A stretch of 64,000 bases of DNA from Pseudomonas lopnurensis (GCF_015070855.1 NZ_JADDIX010000018.1:37993-101992); one strand, 5' to 3'; numbered from the stretch's first letter, positions 18,279-31,008 are shown. Made by a program: numbers and translations. The notes: a model not told the origin generated them from the letters alone.

Positions 18279-18515
18279 TCAAACGCCCGGGTAATGCTTC
18301 ACCTCATGCTCGAGCCATTCCTGCAGTCCCCGCCTCTTGACCTTCCGCGTCTTGGCCTCGGCGAGCCGCTGCAGCATCCAGGCACGCTTGTCCGGGTCGC
18401 TGCCGGCGATCGACAGCGCCAGGTCGCGGTCGGCCCAGCGGCGGAAGCGGACGATCAGCCAGGCATGAAAACCCAGGCCGGCCACGGTGGTGATGGCTAT
18501 GATGAAGTAATCCAT
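18279..18515 (-). CDS. Small single-pass membrane protein, unknown function
   Basis: A 78-residue protein: an N-terminal membrane segment (about 2-24, YFIIAITTVAGLGFHAWLIV) followed by a basic, charged cytoplasmic part (RFRRWADRD ... KTRKVKRRG). AAGAGA stands about 8 bases before ATG 18,515; an upstream TTG at 18,521 is less likely. It sits between pdxH and slyB, a place where P. aeruginosa also has small uncharacterised genes. I do not recognise a named family. Confidence 0.7.
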   Translation of the reverse strand: MDYFIIAITTVAGLGFHAWLIVRFRRWADRDLALSIAGSDPDKRAWMLQRLAEAKTRKVKRRGLQEWLEHEVKHYPGV

Positions 18516-18680
18516 GGGCAATCTCTTTTGAACCTGGCGAGGTAAGATCGACTCGCATTAAGTATGCTTCGCAAGGGGCGAATGCTGAGTCAGGATGGGT
18601 GAAGTTGCCAAGCGCTTTTTCACCGCAACCGCCCGTTGCAGTCCATCGGAGTGAAACAGTTGTTTCCCAGGAGAATCCAA

Positions 18681-19142
18681 ATGCGCAAGTCCATTTTCGT
18701 CGCCTCCTTCACAGCCCTGGCTTTGGCTCTGGGTGGCTGCGCGTCCAGCCTGACCGGAGATACCTATTCCCGGGACGAGGCGCGTGCCGTTCAGACCGTG
18801 CGCTATGGCACCATCGAATCCCTGCGTCCGGTCCAGATCGAGGGCACCAAGACGCCCATCGGCTCCGGCGCCGGTGCGGTCGTCGGCGGGGTTGCCGGTA
18901 GTGGCGTCGGCGGTGGGCGTGGCAGCGCGGTCGCCGCGGTCATCGGTGCGGTGGCCGGTGGCATGCTGGGTGCCGCCGCGGAGGAGGGGATCACGCGTAC
19001 CCAGGGCGTCGAGATCGCCGTGCGCGAAGATGATGGCAACGTCCGTGCCTATGTCCAGGCGGTGGAGCCCAACCAGGTGTTCCGCGTCGGTCAGCGGGTT
19101 CGCATCCTGACCGTCAGCGGCACCAGCCGCGTGACGCCCTGA
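18681..19142 (+). CDS. slyB: Outer-membrane lipoprotein SlyB
   Basis: A 153-residue lipoprotein of the SlyB/PcpY family. The signal peptide ends in LGGC (Cys about 20). The middle is a glycine-zipper domain (GSGAGAVVGGVAGSGVGGG ... GAVAGGMLGAAAEEG, about 60-110), and the C-terminal part (VEIAVREDDGNVRAYVQ ... FRVGQRVRILT) is an SH3-like domain. In enterobacteria SlyB is PhoP-controlled and stabilises outer-membrane proteins under stress. A GGAG lies 7 bases before ATG 18,681. It lies just ahead of the mnh/sha operon, as in P. aeruginosa PA1053-PA1054. Confidence 0.92.
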   Translation: MRKSIFVASFTALALALGGCASSLTGDTYSRDEARAVQTVRYGTIESLRPVQIEGTKTPIGSGAGAVVGGVAGSGVGGGRGSAVAAVIGAVAGGMLGAAAEEGITRTQGVEIAVREDDGNVRAYVQAVEPNQVFRVGQRVRILTVSGTSRVTP

Positions 19143-19400
19143 TGCGGCTTGTCGATTTCGCCGCGGTCCTGATACCGGCGTTGCCGTCCGTGATCTGACG
19201 CGGGCCTCGTCAGACAAGGCGTTGCCAGCCGTTCGAGGGGGCGGCGGTGACGCCTTTCGTTTTTCGAAATACATGAAACCATGACGCCGGCATCATCCGT
19301 ATGGATAATCGGGCGCACATTTGTGTGCCGCTTCAGGCAGTTGCTTTGCCTGCCCAAGGACAAGAATGCCTCCGGCTCGGTGGCTTAAGGGGTTTCATTC
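19143..19400 (+). promoter_or_regulatory. Upstream region of the mnh antiporter operon
   Basis: 258 bases. TCTGACG and CGTCAGA form a 7-bp stem at 19,194-19,214 without a T-run, possibly the end of slyB transcription. The remainder should hold the mnh promoter; the ATG at 19,401 has AAGGGG about 10 bases before it. I do not see a known ion riboswitch. Confidence 0.4.
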
Positions 19401-22192
<2,792 letters not shown>

Positions 22193-22193
<1 letters not shown>

Positions 22194-22522
22194 TGGAGGC
22201 GCTGTTCGCGATCACCCTGGGGATCATGACGGCAAGCGGGGTCTACCTGTTGCTGCGCGCGCGGATCTTTCCCGTGGTCATGGGGCTGACGCTGATCTCC
22301 TATGCGGTCAATCTGTTCATCTTTTCCATGGGCCGACTCGCTACCGGCGTGCCGGCGGTGATCGGCAGGAGCGAGGCGTATGGCGATCCGCTGCCGCAAG
22401 CGCTGGTGCTGACGGCCATCGTCATCGGCTTCGCCATGACCGCCTTCGTGGTGGTGCTGGCGCTGCGCAGCATCGGTGAATTGCGTACCGATCACGTGGA
22501 TGGCCAGGAGCCAAGCAAATGA
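22193..22522 (+). CDS. mnhC: Mrp-type antiporter subunit C
   Basis: A 109-residue NuoK-like subunit with three membrane segments and the conserved MGLTLISYAVNLFIFSMGRL and DPLPQALVLTAIVIGFAMTA stretches. ATG at 22,193 overlaps the mnhA stop and has AAGGAGG 7 bases upstream, so GTG at 22,190 is less likely. Translational coupling with mnhA is expected. Confidence 0.94.
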
Positions 22523-24018
22523 ATCACGCATTGATCCTGCCGGTCCTGCTGCCGCTGTTCATGGGGGCGTTGCTGCTGCTCGCCCATGGCATGGGCAAGC
22601 CCACCAAACGTCTGCTTTCGCTGGCCGCCACCTGGGCCCTGGTGCCGCTGGCCGTCTGGCTGCTGCTGCTCGCCGATGATGGCCAATTGCGCATCTATGC
22701 GCTGGGCAACTGGCAACCACCGTTCGGCATCATTCTGATGCTCGACCGCCTGAGCGCGCTGATGCTGCTGGTCACTGCGGTGCTGGCCGGTTTCGCTGCG
22801 TTGTATGCCAGTCGCGGCGACGACGAGCGCGGACCGAACTTCCATGCGCTGTACCAGTTCCAGTTGCTCGGCATCAACGGCGCCTTCCTCACCGGCGATC
22901 TGTTCAACCTCTTCGTGTTCTTCGAGATCCTGCTGATCTCGTCCTATGCGCTGCTGCTGCATGGTCATGGGCCGCAGCGGGTGCGTTCCGGGATGCACTA
23001 CGTGGTGCTGAACCTGCTGGGCTCGGCGCTGTTCCTGATCGGCGTGAGCATGCTCTATGGCCTGCTCGGCACCCTGAACATGGCCGATCTGGCCGTGCGG
23101 GTGAGCCTCGCCGATCCCGCCGAGGCGCCGCTGCTGGCGGCCGCAGGGTTCATCCTCCTGGTGGTTTTCGCTCTCAAAGGAGCGATCCTGCCGCTGTATT
23201 TCTGGCTACCGCGCGCCTATGCCGCCGCGACCGCGCCGGTTGCGGCCCTGTTCGCGATCATGACCAAGGTCGGGCTGTATGCCATCGTGCGGGTATTCAC
23301 GCTGATCTTCGGCAGCGAGGCCGGCGAGTTGAGCAACATGGTTCTGGTCTGGCTCTGGCCTCTGGCCCTGCTCACCCTGGGCGCGGCCGTGGTCGGCGCA
23401 TTGGCCGCGCGCAATCTGCAGGTGCTGCTGGCCTACCTGGTGGTCGCTTCGGTCGGCACCCTGCTGGCAGGTATCGCCATCGGCAGCGAGCAGAGTCTCG
23501 CCGCAGCCCTGTATTACCTGATCCACAGTACGTTCATAGCCGGTGCGTTGTTCCTGTTGGCCGATCTCATCGCCCGCCAGCGCGGCGAGTACGGCACCGA
23601 CCTGGTCACCGCGCCGGCCTTGCAGCAACCGTTGCTGTTGGGCGCGATGTTCTTCGTCGGGGCGATTTCGGTGGCTGGTTTGCCGCCCTTCTCGGGTTTT
23701 CTCGGCAAGCTGATGCTGCTGCGTTCCGTCGCCCCGGGGCCGGAAGCGGTGGCGCTGTGGGCCGTGGTGCTGGTCGGCGGGCTGGGCATGCTGATCGCGC
23801 TCAGTCGTTCCGGCAGCCTGGTGTTCTGGCGTTCCAGCGAAGAGGCGATCGGCCTGGCTGCCGATCCGGTCCGCGTGCTGGCCACGCTCGGGCTGCTGCT
23901 CGGCAGCCTGCTGCTGGTGATCGCGGCGCAACCGCTGCAGGCCTATGTTCAGGCCACCGCCGCGCAACTGCTGGATCTGGCGCCCTATCTGCACATCGTT
24001 CGCGGAGGTGAGGCATGA
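22519..24018 (+). CDS. mnhD: Mrp-type antiporter subunit D
   Basis: A 499-residue NuoM/N-like subunit with about 14 membrane segments. Typical stretches are FFEILLISSYALLLHG, the lysine-containing FALKGAILPLYFWLPRAYA, and APVAALFAIMTKVGLYAIVRV, which form the proton path in related complex I subunits. The start overlaps the mnhC stop by ATGA. Confidence 0.95.
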   Translation: MNHALILPVLLPLFMGALLLLAHGMGKPTKRLLSLAATWALVPLAVWLLLLADDGQLRIYALGNWQPPFGIILMLDRLSALMLLVTAVLAGFAALYASRGDDERGPNFHALYQFQLLGINGAFLTGDLFNLFVFFEILLISSYALLLHGHGPQRVRSGMHYVVLNLLGSALFLIGVSMLYGLLGTLNMADLAVRVSLADPAEAPLLAAAGFILLVVFALKGAILPLYFWLPRAYAAATAPVAALFAIMTKVGLYAIVRVFTLIFGSEAGELSNMVLVWLWPLALLTLGAAVVGALAARNLQVLLAYLVVASVGTLLAGIAIGSEQSLAAALYYLIHSTFIAGALFLLADLIARQRGEYGTDLVTAPALQQPLLLGAMFFVGAISVAGLPPFSGFLGKLMLLRSVAPGPEAVALWAVVLVGGLGMLIALSRSGSLVFWRSSEEAIGLAADPVRVLATLGLLLGSLLLVIAAQPLQAYVQATAAQLLDLAPYLHIVRGGEA

Positions 24019-24515
24019 AGGCCCGCTGGTTACCCCATCCAGCCTTGACGCTGCTGCTCACGCTGATCTGGCTGCTGCTGAACAATACGCTGAGCTTCGC
24101 CCATCTGGTGCTGGGGCTGTTTCTCGGCTGGGCCATCCCGCTGCTGGTGCGTGGCTTTCTGATCGAGGTGCCGCGGGTGCGCAAGCCGCTCAAGCTGTGC
24201 CTGTTCATGCTCAAGGTGTTCTACGACATCGTGGTCGCCAACGTGCACGTGGCCAAGCTGGTCCTCGGACCGAAAAGCCGCCTGCAACCGGCGTTCATCG
24301 TGGTCCCCATGGAGATCGAGAACGAGTTCGTCCTCGCCACGCTGACCAGCATCGTTTCGCTGACCCCGGGGACGGTGTCCGCCGGGCTCAGCGCGGACCA
24401 CAAGCTGCTGATCCTGCATGCGCTGGATGCGCCGGATGCCGACGAGGTCGCGGCCGGTGTGAAGCGCAACTACGAAGCGCCGCTACTGGAGATTTTCGAA
24501 TGCTCGCGTACGTGA
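24015..24515 (+). CDS. mnhE: Mrp-type antiporter subunit E
   Basis: A 166-residue subunit: two or three N-terminal membrane segments (LTLLLTLIWLLLNN, FAHLVLGLFLGWAIPLL) followed by a cytoplasmic domain with VPMEIENEFVLATLTSIVSLTPGTVS, the hallmark of MnhE. ATGA overlap with mnhD. Confidence 0.94.
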   Translation: MKARWLPHPALTLLLTLIWLLLNNTLSFAHLVLGLFLGWAIPLLVRGFLIEVPRVRKPLKLCLFMLKVFYDIVVANVHVAKLVLGPKSRLQPAFIVVPMEIENEFVLATLTSIVSLTPGTVSAGLSADHKLLILHALDAPDADEVAAGVKRNYEAPLLEIFECSRT

Positions 24516-24769
24516 TCCCTTTCTGCCTGGCGCTGCTGGGCCTGGCTGCGGTGCTCAGCGTCGTGCGCCTGGTCAAGGGCCCGGACATGCCCGACCGGGT
24601 GCTGGCGCTGGATACGCTGTACATCAACGCGCTGGCCCTGATCGTGCTGTTCGGCATCTGGCTCGCATCCGACCTGTTCTTCGAGGCGGCACTGCTGATC
24701 GCGGTGATGGGCTTCGTCGGTACCGTGGCGGTGGGCAAGCACCTGCTGCACGGCGATATCATCGATTGA
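24500..24769 (+). CDS. mnhF: Mrp-type antiporter subunit F
   Basis: An 89-residue subunit with three membrane segments and the family signature RLVKGPDMPDRVLALDTL at about residues 24-41. It starts inside the end of mnhE (16-base overlap), in keeping with coupled translation. Confidence 0.94.
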   Translation: MLAYVIPFCLALLGLAAVLSVVRLVKGPDMPDRVLALDTLYINALALIVLFGIWLASDLFFEAALLIAVMGFVGTVAVGKHLLHGDIID

Positions 24770-24779
24770 GGAAAACGCT

Positions 24780-25109
24780 ATGCCTTTCTGGATTGAACTG
24801 CTGGTCAGCGTGTTCCTGGTTCTCGGAAGCGTCTTCGCGCTGATCGGTGCGATCGGCCTGTATCGCCTGCCGGATTTCTACACCCGCCTGCACGGGCCGA
24901 CCAAGGCCACCACGCTGGGCGTCGGTGGAATCGTCATCGCCTCGATGATCTTCTTCAGCAGCCGCAACGATGGCCTGAGCCTGCACGAGTTGCTGATCAC
25001 CCTGTTCCTGTTCATTACCGCCCCGGTCAGCGCGCACATGCTGGCCAAGGCGGCGATGCAGCAGAAACTGCCCACCGTCGAGCAGACCCACGGCAAACCC
25101 TGGGACTGA
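24780..25109 (+). CDS. mnhG: Mrp-type antiporter subunit G
   Basis: A 109-residue subunit with three membrane segments and the conserved IGLYRLPDFYTRLHGPTKATTLG near residues 25-45. It is the last gene of the operon and is convergent with glnD. Confidence 0.94.
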   Translation: MPFWIELLVSVFLVLGSVFALIGAIGLYRLPDFYTRLHGPTKATTLGVGGIVIASMIFFSSRNDGLSLHELLITLFLFITAPVSAHMLAKAAMQQKLPTVEQTHGKPWD

Positions 25110-25148
25110 CGCCTGGCGCTGATCCGCAGCGGGGCTCTGTAGGAGAAA

Positions 25149-25167
25149 CGGCGCCGCAGCGGCGCCG
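25149..25167. terminator. Hairpin between convergent mnhG and glnD
   Basis: CGGCGCCG-CAG-CGGCGCCG is an 8-bp GC-only stem. It has no T-run on either side. CTGTAGGAG just upstream resembles a REP edge, so this may be a REP remnant that also limits transcription. Confidence 0.4.
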
Positions 25168-25174
25168 GCGGGTA

Positions 25175-27877
25175 TCAGATCGCGAAGCTGCTCGGCGAGG
25201 GCTGCTGCTCGTTTTCCTGCTGTAACTCCTTGACCAGCGCCTGCTGCAGGCGCGCGCAGAGTTGCGGGTCGGATAGCGGCTGATTGTCGGCGTTGGTGAC
25301 GAAGAACACGTCCTCCACGCGCTCGCCCAGGGTGGCGATCTTGGCGTTCTGCACCGACAGGTCGAAGGCCAGGAACAGCTGGCCGACACGTGCCAGCAGG
25401 CCGGGGCGGTCCGGCGCGACGATTTCGATGATGGTCTGCGGCCGCTGTGTGTCGTTGTGGATGGTGACCTGCGGCGGGAAGGCGAAGTGCTTGAGCTGGC
25501 GCGGCACGCGGCGCTGGATGATGGCCGGGTACTCGTCCGGATTGCGCAGGGTGTCGATCAGGCCCTGGCGAATCTCCTCGATGCGTTCGGGGTTGTTGCC
25601 GATCGGGCTGCCATCGGCATCCAGCACGATATAGGTGTCGAGCGTGAACTGGCTGCTCGAGGTCAGGATGCGCGCGTCATGGATGTTCAGGTTCAACTGG
25701 CCCATGGCGGCCACGGTCACGGCGAAGAAGTCGTGCTGGTCGGGCGCGTAGATGAAGATCTGCGTGCCGCCCTCGAATTCGCGCTGGGTGGTCTCCTTGA
25801 TCAGCACCAGCGGCCCGCCATCGTCCGGATGCTCGATGATCGCCTCGGTATGCCAGGCGACGTCCGTCGCGGTATGGCGCAGGAAATAGTCGTCGCCCAG
25901 TTGCGTCCAGAGCTGCTCGGCATCGTCCGGGTCGGTGCCGTTGCGCACCAGGTGGTCGAGCGCCGCCCGCTGCGTCTGGCGAATCTGCTCCTCGCGCTCC
26001 AGCGGGTTCTCCAGGCCGCGCTTCAAGGCGCGTTTGGTCTCGGTGTAGAGTTGGCGCAGCAGGCTGGCGCGCCAGGAATTCCACAGTGTCGGGTTGGTGG
26101 CGTTGATGTCGGCCACGGTCAGTACGTAGAGGTAATCCAGGTGCGTCTCGTCGCCCACCCGCTGGGCGAAGTCGTTGATGACCTGCGGGTCGGACAGGTC
26201 CTTGCGCTGCGCGGTGGTCGACATCACCAGATGGTTTTCGACCAGCCAGACGACCAGGCGGGTATCCCAGGCCGGCAGCTTGTGGCGGTTGCAGAACTGT
26301 TCGGCATCCACCGCGCCCAGCTCCGAGTGGTCGCCACCGCGACCCTTGGCAATGTCGTGATACAGCCCGGCGATATAGATCAGTTCCGGTTTGGGCAGCC
26401 GCTCGACCAGCTTGCTGGCGAGCGGGTATTTTTCCGCGACGCCCGGCTTGGTCAGCTTGCGCAGGTACTTGATGACGTTCAGCGTGTGCGCGTCGACCGT
26501 GTAGATGTGGAACAGGTCATGCTGCATCTGCCCGACGATATGGCCGAACTCCGGCAGGTAGCGCCCGAGAATGCCGTAGCGGTTCATGCGCCGCAGGTTG
26601 CGGTGGATGCCTTCCTTGCACTTGAACAGCTCGATGAACAGGCTGGTGTTGCGCAGGTCCTGGCGGAAGGCGTCGTCGATCAGGTAGCGATGGTCGCGCA
26701 GCAGGCGGATGGTGTCGGAGCGCACGCCCTGGATGTCCGGGTGCTGGGCGAGCAGCACGAAGGTTTCCAGGAGGGCGAACGGCGTGCGCTTGAAGATCGC
26801 CGGATGGGTCGCTTCGAGATAGCCCTCGCGCACCTGGAAGCGGCTGTTGAGCGGCTGCGCCGGGCCCGAGTCGCCCTCCCAGAGGATCACTTCGGCGAAA
26901 TGCTGGCCGACCAGATCGCTGAGTTCGGCGATGCTCATGACGACCCGGTAGTACTTCTGCATGAAGCGCTCGATGGCCAGCTTGGCATCGTTGTCTTCGT
27001 AGCCGAGCAGGGCTGCGAGGCTGCGCTGGTGATCGAACAGCAGGCGGTCCTCGGCGCGGCCGGCGAGCATGTGCAGGCCATAGCGGACCTTCCAGAGGAA
27101 TTCCTGGGCAGCCGTCAGCAGGCTGTGCTCGCCTTCGGTGAGAAAGCCCTGATCGACCATGGCCTGCAGATTCAGCGTGCCGAACTCGCGGCGGGCGATC
27201 CAGAGGATGGTCTGGATGTCGCGCAGGCCACCGGGCGAGCCCTTCACATTGGGCTCGAGGTTGTATTCGGTGTTGTTGTACTTGGAATGGCGCGCGCGCT
27301 GCTCGTTGCGCTTGGCCAGGAAGAACTCCTTGCTCGGCCACATCTGCTGCGCGCTGGTGACCTTCTGCATGGCCTGGCGCAAGTGTTCGGGACCGGCGAT
27401 GGTACGGCTTTCCATCAGGTTGGTGATGACGGTCAGGTCGGCGCGCGCCTGCTCGGCGCATTCGGCGACCGAGCGCACGGCCTGGCCGACTTCCAGGCCG
27501 ATGTCCCAGAGCAGGGTGAGAAAGCCTTCGATGGAGTCGCGGAAGACCTCCTGGTCGTTGTCGTCGAGCAGGATCAGCAGGTCGATGTCGGAGTAGGGGT
27601 GCAGCTCGCCGCGGCCATAGCCGCCAACCGCCACCAGGGCGATGTCGGCATTCTTGTCCCAGTCGAAGCGGTTCCAGGCCGAGCGCAGGATCTGGTCGAC
27701 GAACCAGGCCCGGTCCTCGATCAGGCGGCGGATGTCTCGGCCGTTCCTGAAGCGCTCGTCCAGCACCTGGCGAGCCTGGCGGATGGCCTTCTTGTACGCG
27801 GCAATGGGGCTTGCCTTGAGCGCCAGCTCCGCCTGGAACTGGCTGTGGTCGAACAACTCCGGATCAACCTGGGGCAT
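25175..27877 (-). CDS. glnD: [Protein-PII] uridylyltransferase / uridylyl-removing enzyme
   Basis: A 900-residue nitrogen sensor that uridylylates PII proteins when glutamine is low and deuridylylates them when it is high. Domain order: nucleotidyltransferase ([20 protein letters not shown], catalytic GG at 85-86 and SDID at 96-99), PII-uridylyl helical domain, HD hydrolase ([16 protein letters not shown] near 460), and two C-terminal ACT domains (about 705-790 and 815-890) that bind glutamine. ATG at 27,877 follows GGAGG and gives the usual 900 residues. It lies 41 bases after map, in the same direction. Confidence 0.96.
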   Translation of the reverse strand: MPQVDPELFDHSQFQAELALKASPIAAYKKAIRQARQVLDERFRNGRDIRRLIEDRAWFVDQILRSAWNRFDWDKNADIALVAVGGYGRGELHPYSDIDLLILLDDNDQEVFRDSIEGFLTLLWDIGLEVGQAVRSVAECAEQARADLTVITNLMESRTIAGPEHLRQAMQKVTSAQQMWPSKEFFLAKRNEQRARHSKYNNTEYNLEPNVKGSPGGLRDIQTILWIARREFGTLNLQAMVDQGFLTEGEHSLLTAAQEFLWKVRYGLHMLAGRAEDRLLFDHQRSLAALLGYEDNDAKLAIERFMQKYYRVVMSIAELSDLVGQHFAEVILWEGDSGPAQPLNSRFQVREGYLEATHPAIFKRTPFALLETFVLLAQHPDIQGVRSDTIRLLRDHRYLIDDAFRQDLRNTSLFIELFKCKEGIHRNLRRMNRYGILGRYLPEFGHIVGQMQHDLFHIYTVDAHTLNVIKYLRKLTKPGVAEKYPLASKLVERLPKPELIYIAGLYHDIAKGRGGDHSELGAVDAEQFCNRHKLPAWDTRLVVWLVENHLVMSTTAQRKDLSDPQVINDFAQRVGDETHLDYLYVLTVADINATNPTLWNSWRASLLRQLYTETKRALKRGLENPLEREEQIRQTQRAALDHLVRNGTDPDDAEQLWTQLGDDYFLRHTATDVAWHTEAIIEHPDDGGPLVLIKETTQREFEGGTQIFIYAPDQHDFFAVTVAAMGQLNLNIHDARILTSSSQFTLDTYIVLDADGSPIGNNPERIEEIRQGLIDTLRNPDEYPAIIQRRVPRQLKHFAFPPQVTIHNDTQRPQTIIEIVAPDRPGLLARVGQLFLAFDLSVQNAKIATLGERVEDVFFVTNADNQPLSDPQLCARLQQALVKELQQENEQQPSPSSFAI

Positions 27878-27918
27878 GCGAAAAACCTCCCGTGGTACCG
27901 CGATCGATGGGGCCTGGC

Positions 27919-28701
27919 TCAGGCTGAGGTGCGCGCGATGGTGTCGTCGCTGCGCAGGGTGAAGATCTCGTAACCGTCGGCAGTGACCAGAATGGTGTGT
28001 TCCCACTGCGCCGACAGCTTGCGGTCCTTGGTGATGGCGGTCCAGCCATCACCGAGCAGGCGGGTTTCGGCCCGGCCCTGGTTGATCATCGGCTCGATGG
28101 TGAAGGTCATGCCTTCCTTGAGTTCCAGGCCGGTGCCGGCGCGGCCGTAATGCAGGACCTGCGGCTCCTCGTGGAAGACCTTGCCGATGCCGTGGCCGCA
28201 ATATTCGCGTACCACCGAGAAACCGTTCTTCTCGGCGTGCTTCTGGATCACTTCGCCGATATCGCCCAGGCGGGCGCCCGGGCGCACCAGTTCGATGCCT
28301 TTATATAGGCATTCCTGAGTGACCTGGCAGAGCCTTTGCGCCCATTCCGGCACCTTGCCGACCAGGAACATCTTGCTGGTATCGCCGTGGTAGCCGTCCT
28401 TGATGACGGTGATGTCGATGTTGAGGATGTCGCCATCCTTCAGCGGCTTGTCGTTGGGAATGCCGTGGCAGACCACGTGATTGATCGAGGTGCAGATCGA
28501 CTTGGGAAAGCCCTTGTAGTTGAGGGGCGCCGGGATCGCCTGCTGGACGTTGACGATATGGTCGTGGCAAAGACGGTCCAGCTCCTCGGTGGTGACGCCA
28601 GGCTTGACGTGCTCGCCGATCATTTCGAGCACCTCGGCGGCGAGCCGCCCGGCGATGCGCATTTTCTCGATATCTTCGGGCGTCTTGATGGTGACAGTCA
28701 T
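27919..28701 (-). CDS. map: Methionine aminopeptidase, type I
   Basis: A 260-residue metalloenzyme that removes the initiator methionine from nascent proteins. The metal ligands fall in [19 protein letters not shown] (two Asp), [13 protein letters not shown] (His), FTIEPMI (Glu) and the late glutamate in WEHTILVT. No N-terminal extension, so class Ia. The head of a map-glnD operon that diverges from rpsB, the standard Pseudomonas arrangement. Confidence 0.96.
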   Translation of the reverse strand: MTVTIKTPEDIEKMRIAGRLAAEVLEMIGEHVKPGVTTEELDRLCHDHIVNVQQAIPAPLNYKGFPKSICTSINHVVCHGIPNDKPLKDGDILNIDITVIKDGYHGDTSKMFLVGKVPEWAQRLCQVTQECLYKGIELVRPGARLGDIGEVIQKHAEKNGFSVVREYCGHGIGKVFHEEPQVLHYGRAGTGLELKEGMTFTIEPMINQGRAETRLLGDGWTAITKDRKLSAQWEHTILVTADGYEIFTLRSDDTIARTSA

Positions 28702-28738
28702 TGGGAGCTCTCGGGCACGAAAGGAAAGGGCAGTATGT

Positions 28739-28967
28739 TAGCAGCTTGAAGCTGGAAGCCTGAAGCTGGAAGCGTCCGGCGGATATTGGCAGGAGCCATG
28801 CCCGCGACGCTCTTGCGTGGCCAGTGTTCGCGAGCATGGCTCGCTCCTACAGCCCGCCGCCCCGATAAGGCTTGACGGCCTTTGTGCCGTTCCGAAACCT
28901 TTCCAGCTTCCAGCTTCCAGCTTCCAGCTTCCAGCTTCCAGCTTCCAGCTTGTAGCTTGTAGCTTGT
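28739..28967. repeat. Composite repeat: heptamer array with inverted partner
   Basis: From 28,905 to 28,967 there are nine exact 7-base units: six AGCTTCC then three AGCTTGT. The left side (28,740-28,773) carries the inverted partner GAAGCTGGAAGCCTGAAGCTGGAAGC, so the two sides can pair across about 130 bases. In between lies a REP palindrome. The array ends 15 bases before the putative rpsB -10 element. Confidence 0.85.
28789..28851. repeat. REP-type palindrome
   Basis: GCAGGAGCCATGCCCGCGA near the left and CGCGAGCATGGCTCGCTCCTAC near the right form an imperfect palindrome typical of Pseudomonas REP elements. It is nested between the arms of the composite repeat upstream of rpsB. Confidence 0.75.
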
Positions 28968-28979
28968 AGCCGCTTTCTA

Positions 28980-29118
28980 TGCTATAAAACGCGCCGCTCG
29001 ACGGGACTACCCGTTGCGCTTGAACCCCACACACGTGTCGACACGGTATCCTGGGTGCTCGAAAGAGTTGGATATCGGGACGCGTGGAGGCCTAACCCGA
29101 CTTATTCGAGGACTCGTC
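28980..29118 (+). promoter_or_regulatory. rpsB promoter and structured 5' leader
   Basis: TGCTATAAA at 28,980-28,988 is an extended -10 element; no matching -35 at a standard distance is obvious. The leader that follows contains ACGGG-ACTA-CCCGT (29,001-29,014), the palindrome CGTGTCGACACG (29,034-29,045) and GGTATCC...GGATATC (about 29,045-29,074). In E. coli S2 represses rpsB-tsf through its leader; a similar role here is inference from position and structure. Confidence 0.55.
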
Positions 29119-29859
29119 ATGTCTCAAGTCACCATGCGCGATATGCTGAAGGCCGGTGTGCACTTCGGCCACCAGACCCGTTACTGGAACCCGAAAATGG
29201 ACAAGTACATTTTCGGCGCGCGCAACAAGATCCACATCATCAACCTGGAAAAGACCCTGCCGATGTTCAACGACGCCCTGCGTTTCGTTGAAAAGCTGGC
29301 TGCGGGCAAGAACAAGATTCTGTTCGTCGGCACCAAGCGTTCCGCTGGCAAGATCGTTCGCGAAGAAGCCGCTCGTTGCGGTTCGCCGTATGTCGATCAT
29401 CGCTGGCTGGGCGGCATGCTGACCAACTACAAGACCATTCGCGCGTCCATCAAGCGTCTGCGTGAGCTGGAAGGCCAGTCGCAGGATGGCACTTTCGAGA
29501 AGCTGACCAAGAAAGAAGCGCTGATGCGCACCCGTGACCTCGAGAAGCTCGAGCGCAGCCTGGGTGGCATCAAGGACATGGGCGGTCTGCCGGATGCCAT
29601 GTTCGTCGTCGACGTCGATCACGAGCGCATTGCCATCTCCGAAGCCAACAAGCTGGGTATTCCGGTCATCGGCATCGTCGATACCAACAGCAGCCCGGAA
29701 GGCGTCGACTACATCATTCCCGGTAACGACGACGCCATCCGCGCCGTTCAGCTCTACTTGGGTTCGATGGCCGATGCCGTCCTGCGCGGTCGCCAGAACG
29801 GCGCCGGCGGTGCCGACGAGTTCGTCGAGGAAGTGGCTTCCGAAGCGGCTCAGGGCTGA
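29119..29859 (+). CDS. rpsB: Ribosomal protein S2
   Basis: A 246-residue small-subunit protein. It starts [20 protein letters not shown] and has the signatures [16 protein letters not shown] and [20 protein letters not shown]2 binds late to the 30S subunit near the Shine-Dalgarno exit cleft with S1. ATG at 29,119 follows a GAGGA. The usual partner tsf follows after an attenuator-like terminator. Confidence 0.98.
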   Translation: MSQVTMRDMLKAGVHFGHQTRYWNPKMDKYIFGARNKIHIINLEKTLPMFNDALRFVEKLAAGKNKILFVGTKRSAGKIVREEAARCGSPYVDHRWLGGMLTNYKTIRASIKRLRELEGQSQDGTFEKLTKKEALMRTRDLEKLERSLGGIKDMGGLPDAMFVVDVDHERIAISEANKLGIPVIGIVDTNSSPEGVDYIIPGNDDAIRAVQLYLGSMADAVLRGRQNGAGGADEFVEEVASEAAQG

Positions 29860-29894
29860 GTGCGACGCACCGCAGCGTGACACCCGATAAACGA

Positions 29895-29917
29895 AAAGGG
29901 GGCTAGGCCCCCTTTTT
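29895..29917 (+). terminator. Intrinsic terminator/attenuator between rpsB and tsf
   Basis: AAAAGGGGGC-TAG-GCCCCCTTTTT: a 10-bp stem, triloop and T-run, 36 bases after the rpsB stop. It probably lowers read-through to tsf and sets the S2:EF-Ts ratio. Confidence 0.93.
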
Positions 29918-29985
29918 GTCTCTTGCGAATTGATCACCCGAGTCAGTGGGTGAATGGTTAGAAACCAATCGAGAGGATTCCCAAC

Positions 29986-30849
29986 ATGGCAGAAATCACT
30001 GCAGCCTTGGTCAAAGAACTGCGCGAACGTACCGGCCAGGGCATGATGGAGTGCAAGAAGGCACTGGTTGCCGCAAACGGCGACATCGAGAAGGCCATCG
30101 ACGACATGCGTGCTTCCGGCGCCATCAAGGCGGCCAAGAAGTCCGGCAACATCGCCGCCGAAGGTTCGATCGCCGTTCGCGTCGAAGGCGGCCGTGGCCT
30201 GATCATCGAAGTGAATTCGCAGACCGACTTCCTGGCTCTGCAGGACGATTTCAAGGCCTTCGTCAAGGAAAGCCTGGATGAAGCCTTCGAGCAGAAGCTG
30301 GCCGACGTGGCTCCGCTGATCGCTTCCCGTGAATCCGCGCGCGAAGCGCTGGTCGCCAAGTGCGGCGAGAACGTCAACATCCGTCGCCTGACCGCCGTCG
30401 AAGGCGAGGTGGTGGGTGCCTACCTGCATGGCCATCGCATCGGTGTTCTGGTCACCCTGAAAGGTGGCGATGCCGAGCTGGCGAAGGACATCGCCATGCA
30501 CGTAGCGGCGAGCAACCCGGCCGTGCTGAGCCCCTCCGACGTGTCCGAAGAGCTGGTCGCCAAAGAGAAGGAAATCTTCCTGCAGCTCAATGCCGACAAG
30601 ATCGCCGGCAAGCCGGAGAACATCGTCGAGAACATGGTCAAGGGCCGTATCAACAAGTTCCTCGCCGAAGCCAGTCTGGTCGAGCAGGCGTTCGTCAAGA
30701 ACCCGGAAGTCAAGGTTGGCGAACTGGCGAAGAAGGCCGGTGCCGAAATCGTTTCCTTCGTTCGCTACGAAGTGGGTGAGGGCATCGAGAAGGCAGAGGT
30801 CGATTTCGCTGCCGAGGTAGCTGCCCAGGTGGCCGCCACCAAGAAGTAA
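29986..30849 (+). CDS. tsf: Elongation factor Ts
   Basis: A 287-residue nucleotide-exchange factor for EF-Tu. The N-terminal UBA-like domain has [16 protein letters not shown] and the core has the TDFLA motif ([13 protein letters not shown], about 80-90) that displaces Mg2+ in EF-Tu. GAGAGGA precedes the ATG. The 3' flank is unusual: a MITE-like element begins 5 bases after the stop. Confidence 0.97.
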   Translation: MAEITAALVKELRERTGQGMMECKKALVAANGDIEKAIDDMRASGAIKAAKKSGNIAAEGSIAVRVEGGRGLIIEVNSQTDFLALQDDFKAFVKESLDEAFEQKLADVAPLIASRESAREALVAKCGENVNIRRLTAVEGEVVGAYLHGHRIGVLVTLKGGDAELAKDIAMHVAASNPAVLSPSDVSEELVAKEKEIFLQLNADKIAGKPENIVENMVKGRINKFLAEASLVEQAFVKNPEVKVGELAKKAGAEIVSFVRYEVGEGIEKAEVDFAAEVAAQVAATKK

Positions 30850-30854
30850 GGTCA

Positions 30855-30996
30855 CTAGGGTCTGTTACGCCATGCGGCGTTGCGGAACTTGGCAAGGGAT
30901 CAGCATTGCCTGCGTCCCGCGCCTGCGGAGCGCCGACCGGCCTGGCGCCATTTGGCGCAGCAACGCGGTTCGCGACGAAACGGCAACAGACCCTAG
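30855..30996. mobile_element. MITE-like element with 12-bp terminal inverted repeats
   Basis: CTAGGGTCTGTT (30,855-30,866) and AACAGACCCTAG (30,985-30,996) are perfect 12-bp inverted repeats bounding 142 bases with no gene. The outer CTAG is itself a palindrome, so it could be a target-site duplication rather than part of the repeat. It sits between the tsf stop and the hairpin that probably terminates tsf. Partial relatives occur at 35,410-35,440 (right end) and possibly 3,009-3,020 (left end). Confidence 0.7.
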
Positions 30997-31008
30997 GTCG
31001 TCCTGATG

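Noticed and set aside
19143-19400. Na+ or other ion riboswitch ahead of the antiporter operon
   Set aside because: I cannot recognise any known riboswitch core there; only a simple 7-bp hairpin is visible.
28905-28967. CRISPR-like reading of the repeated units upstream of rpsB
   Set aside because: Units are 7 bases and directly abutting with no spacers, and no cas genes are present.
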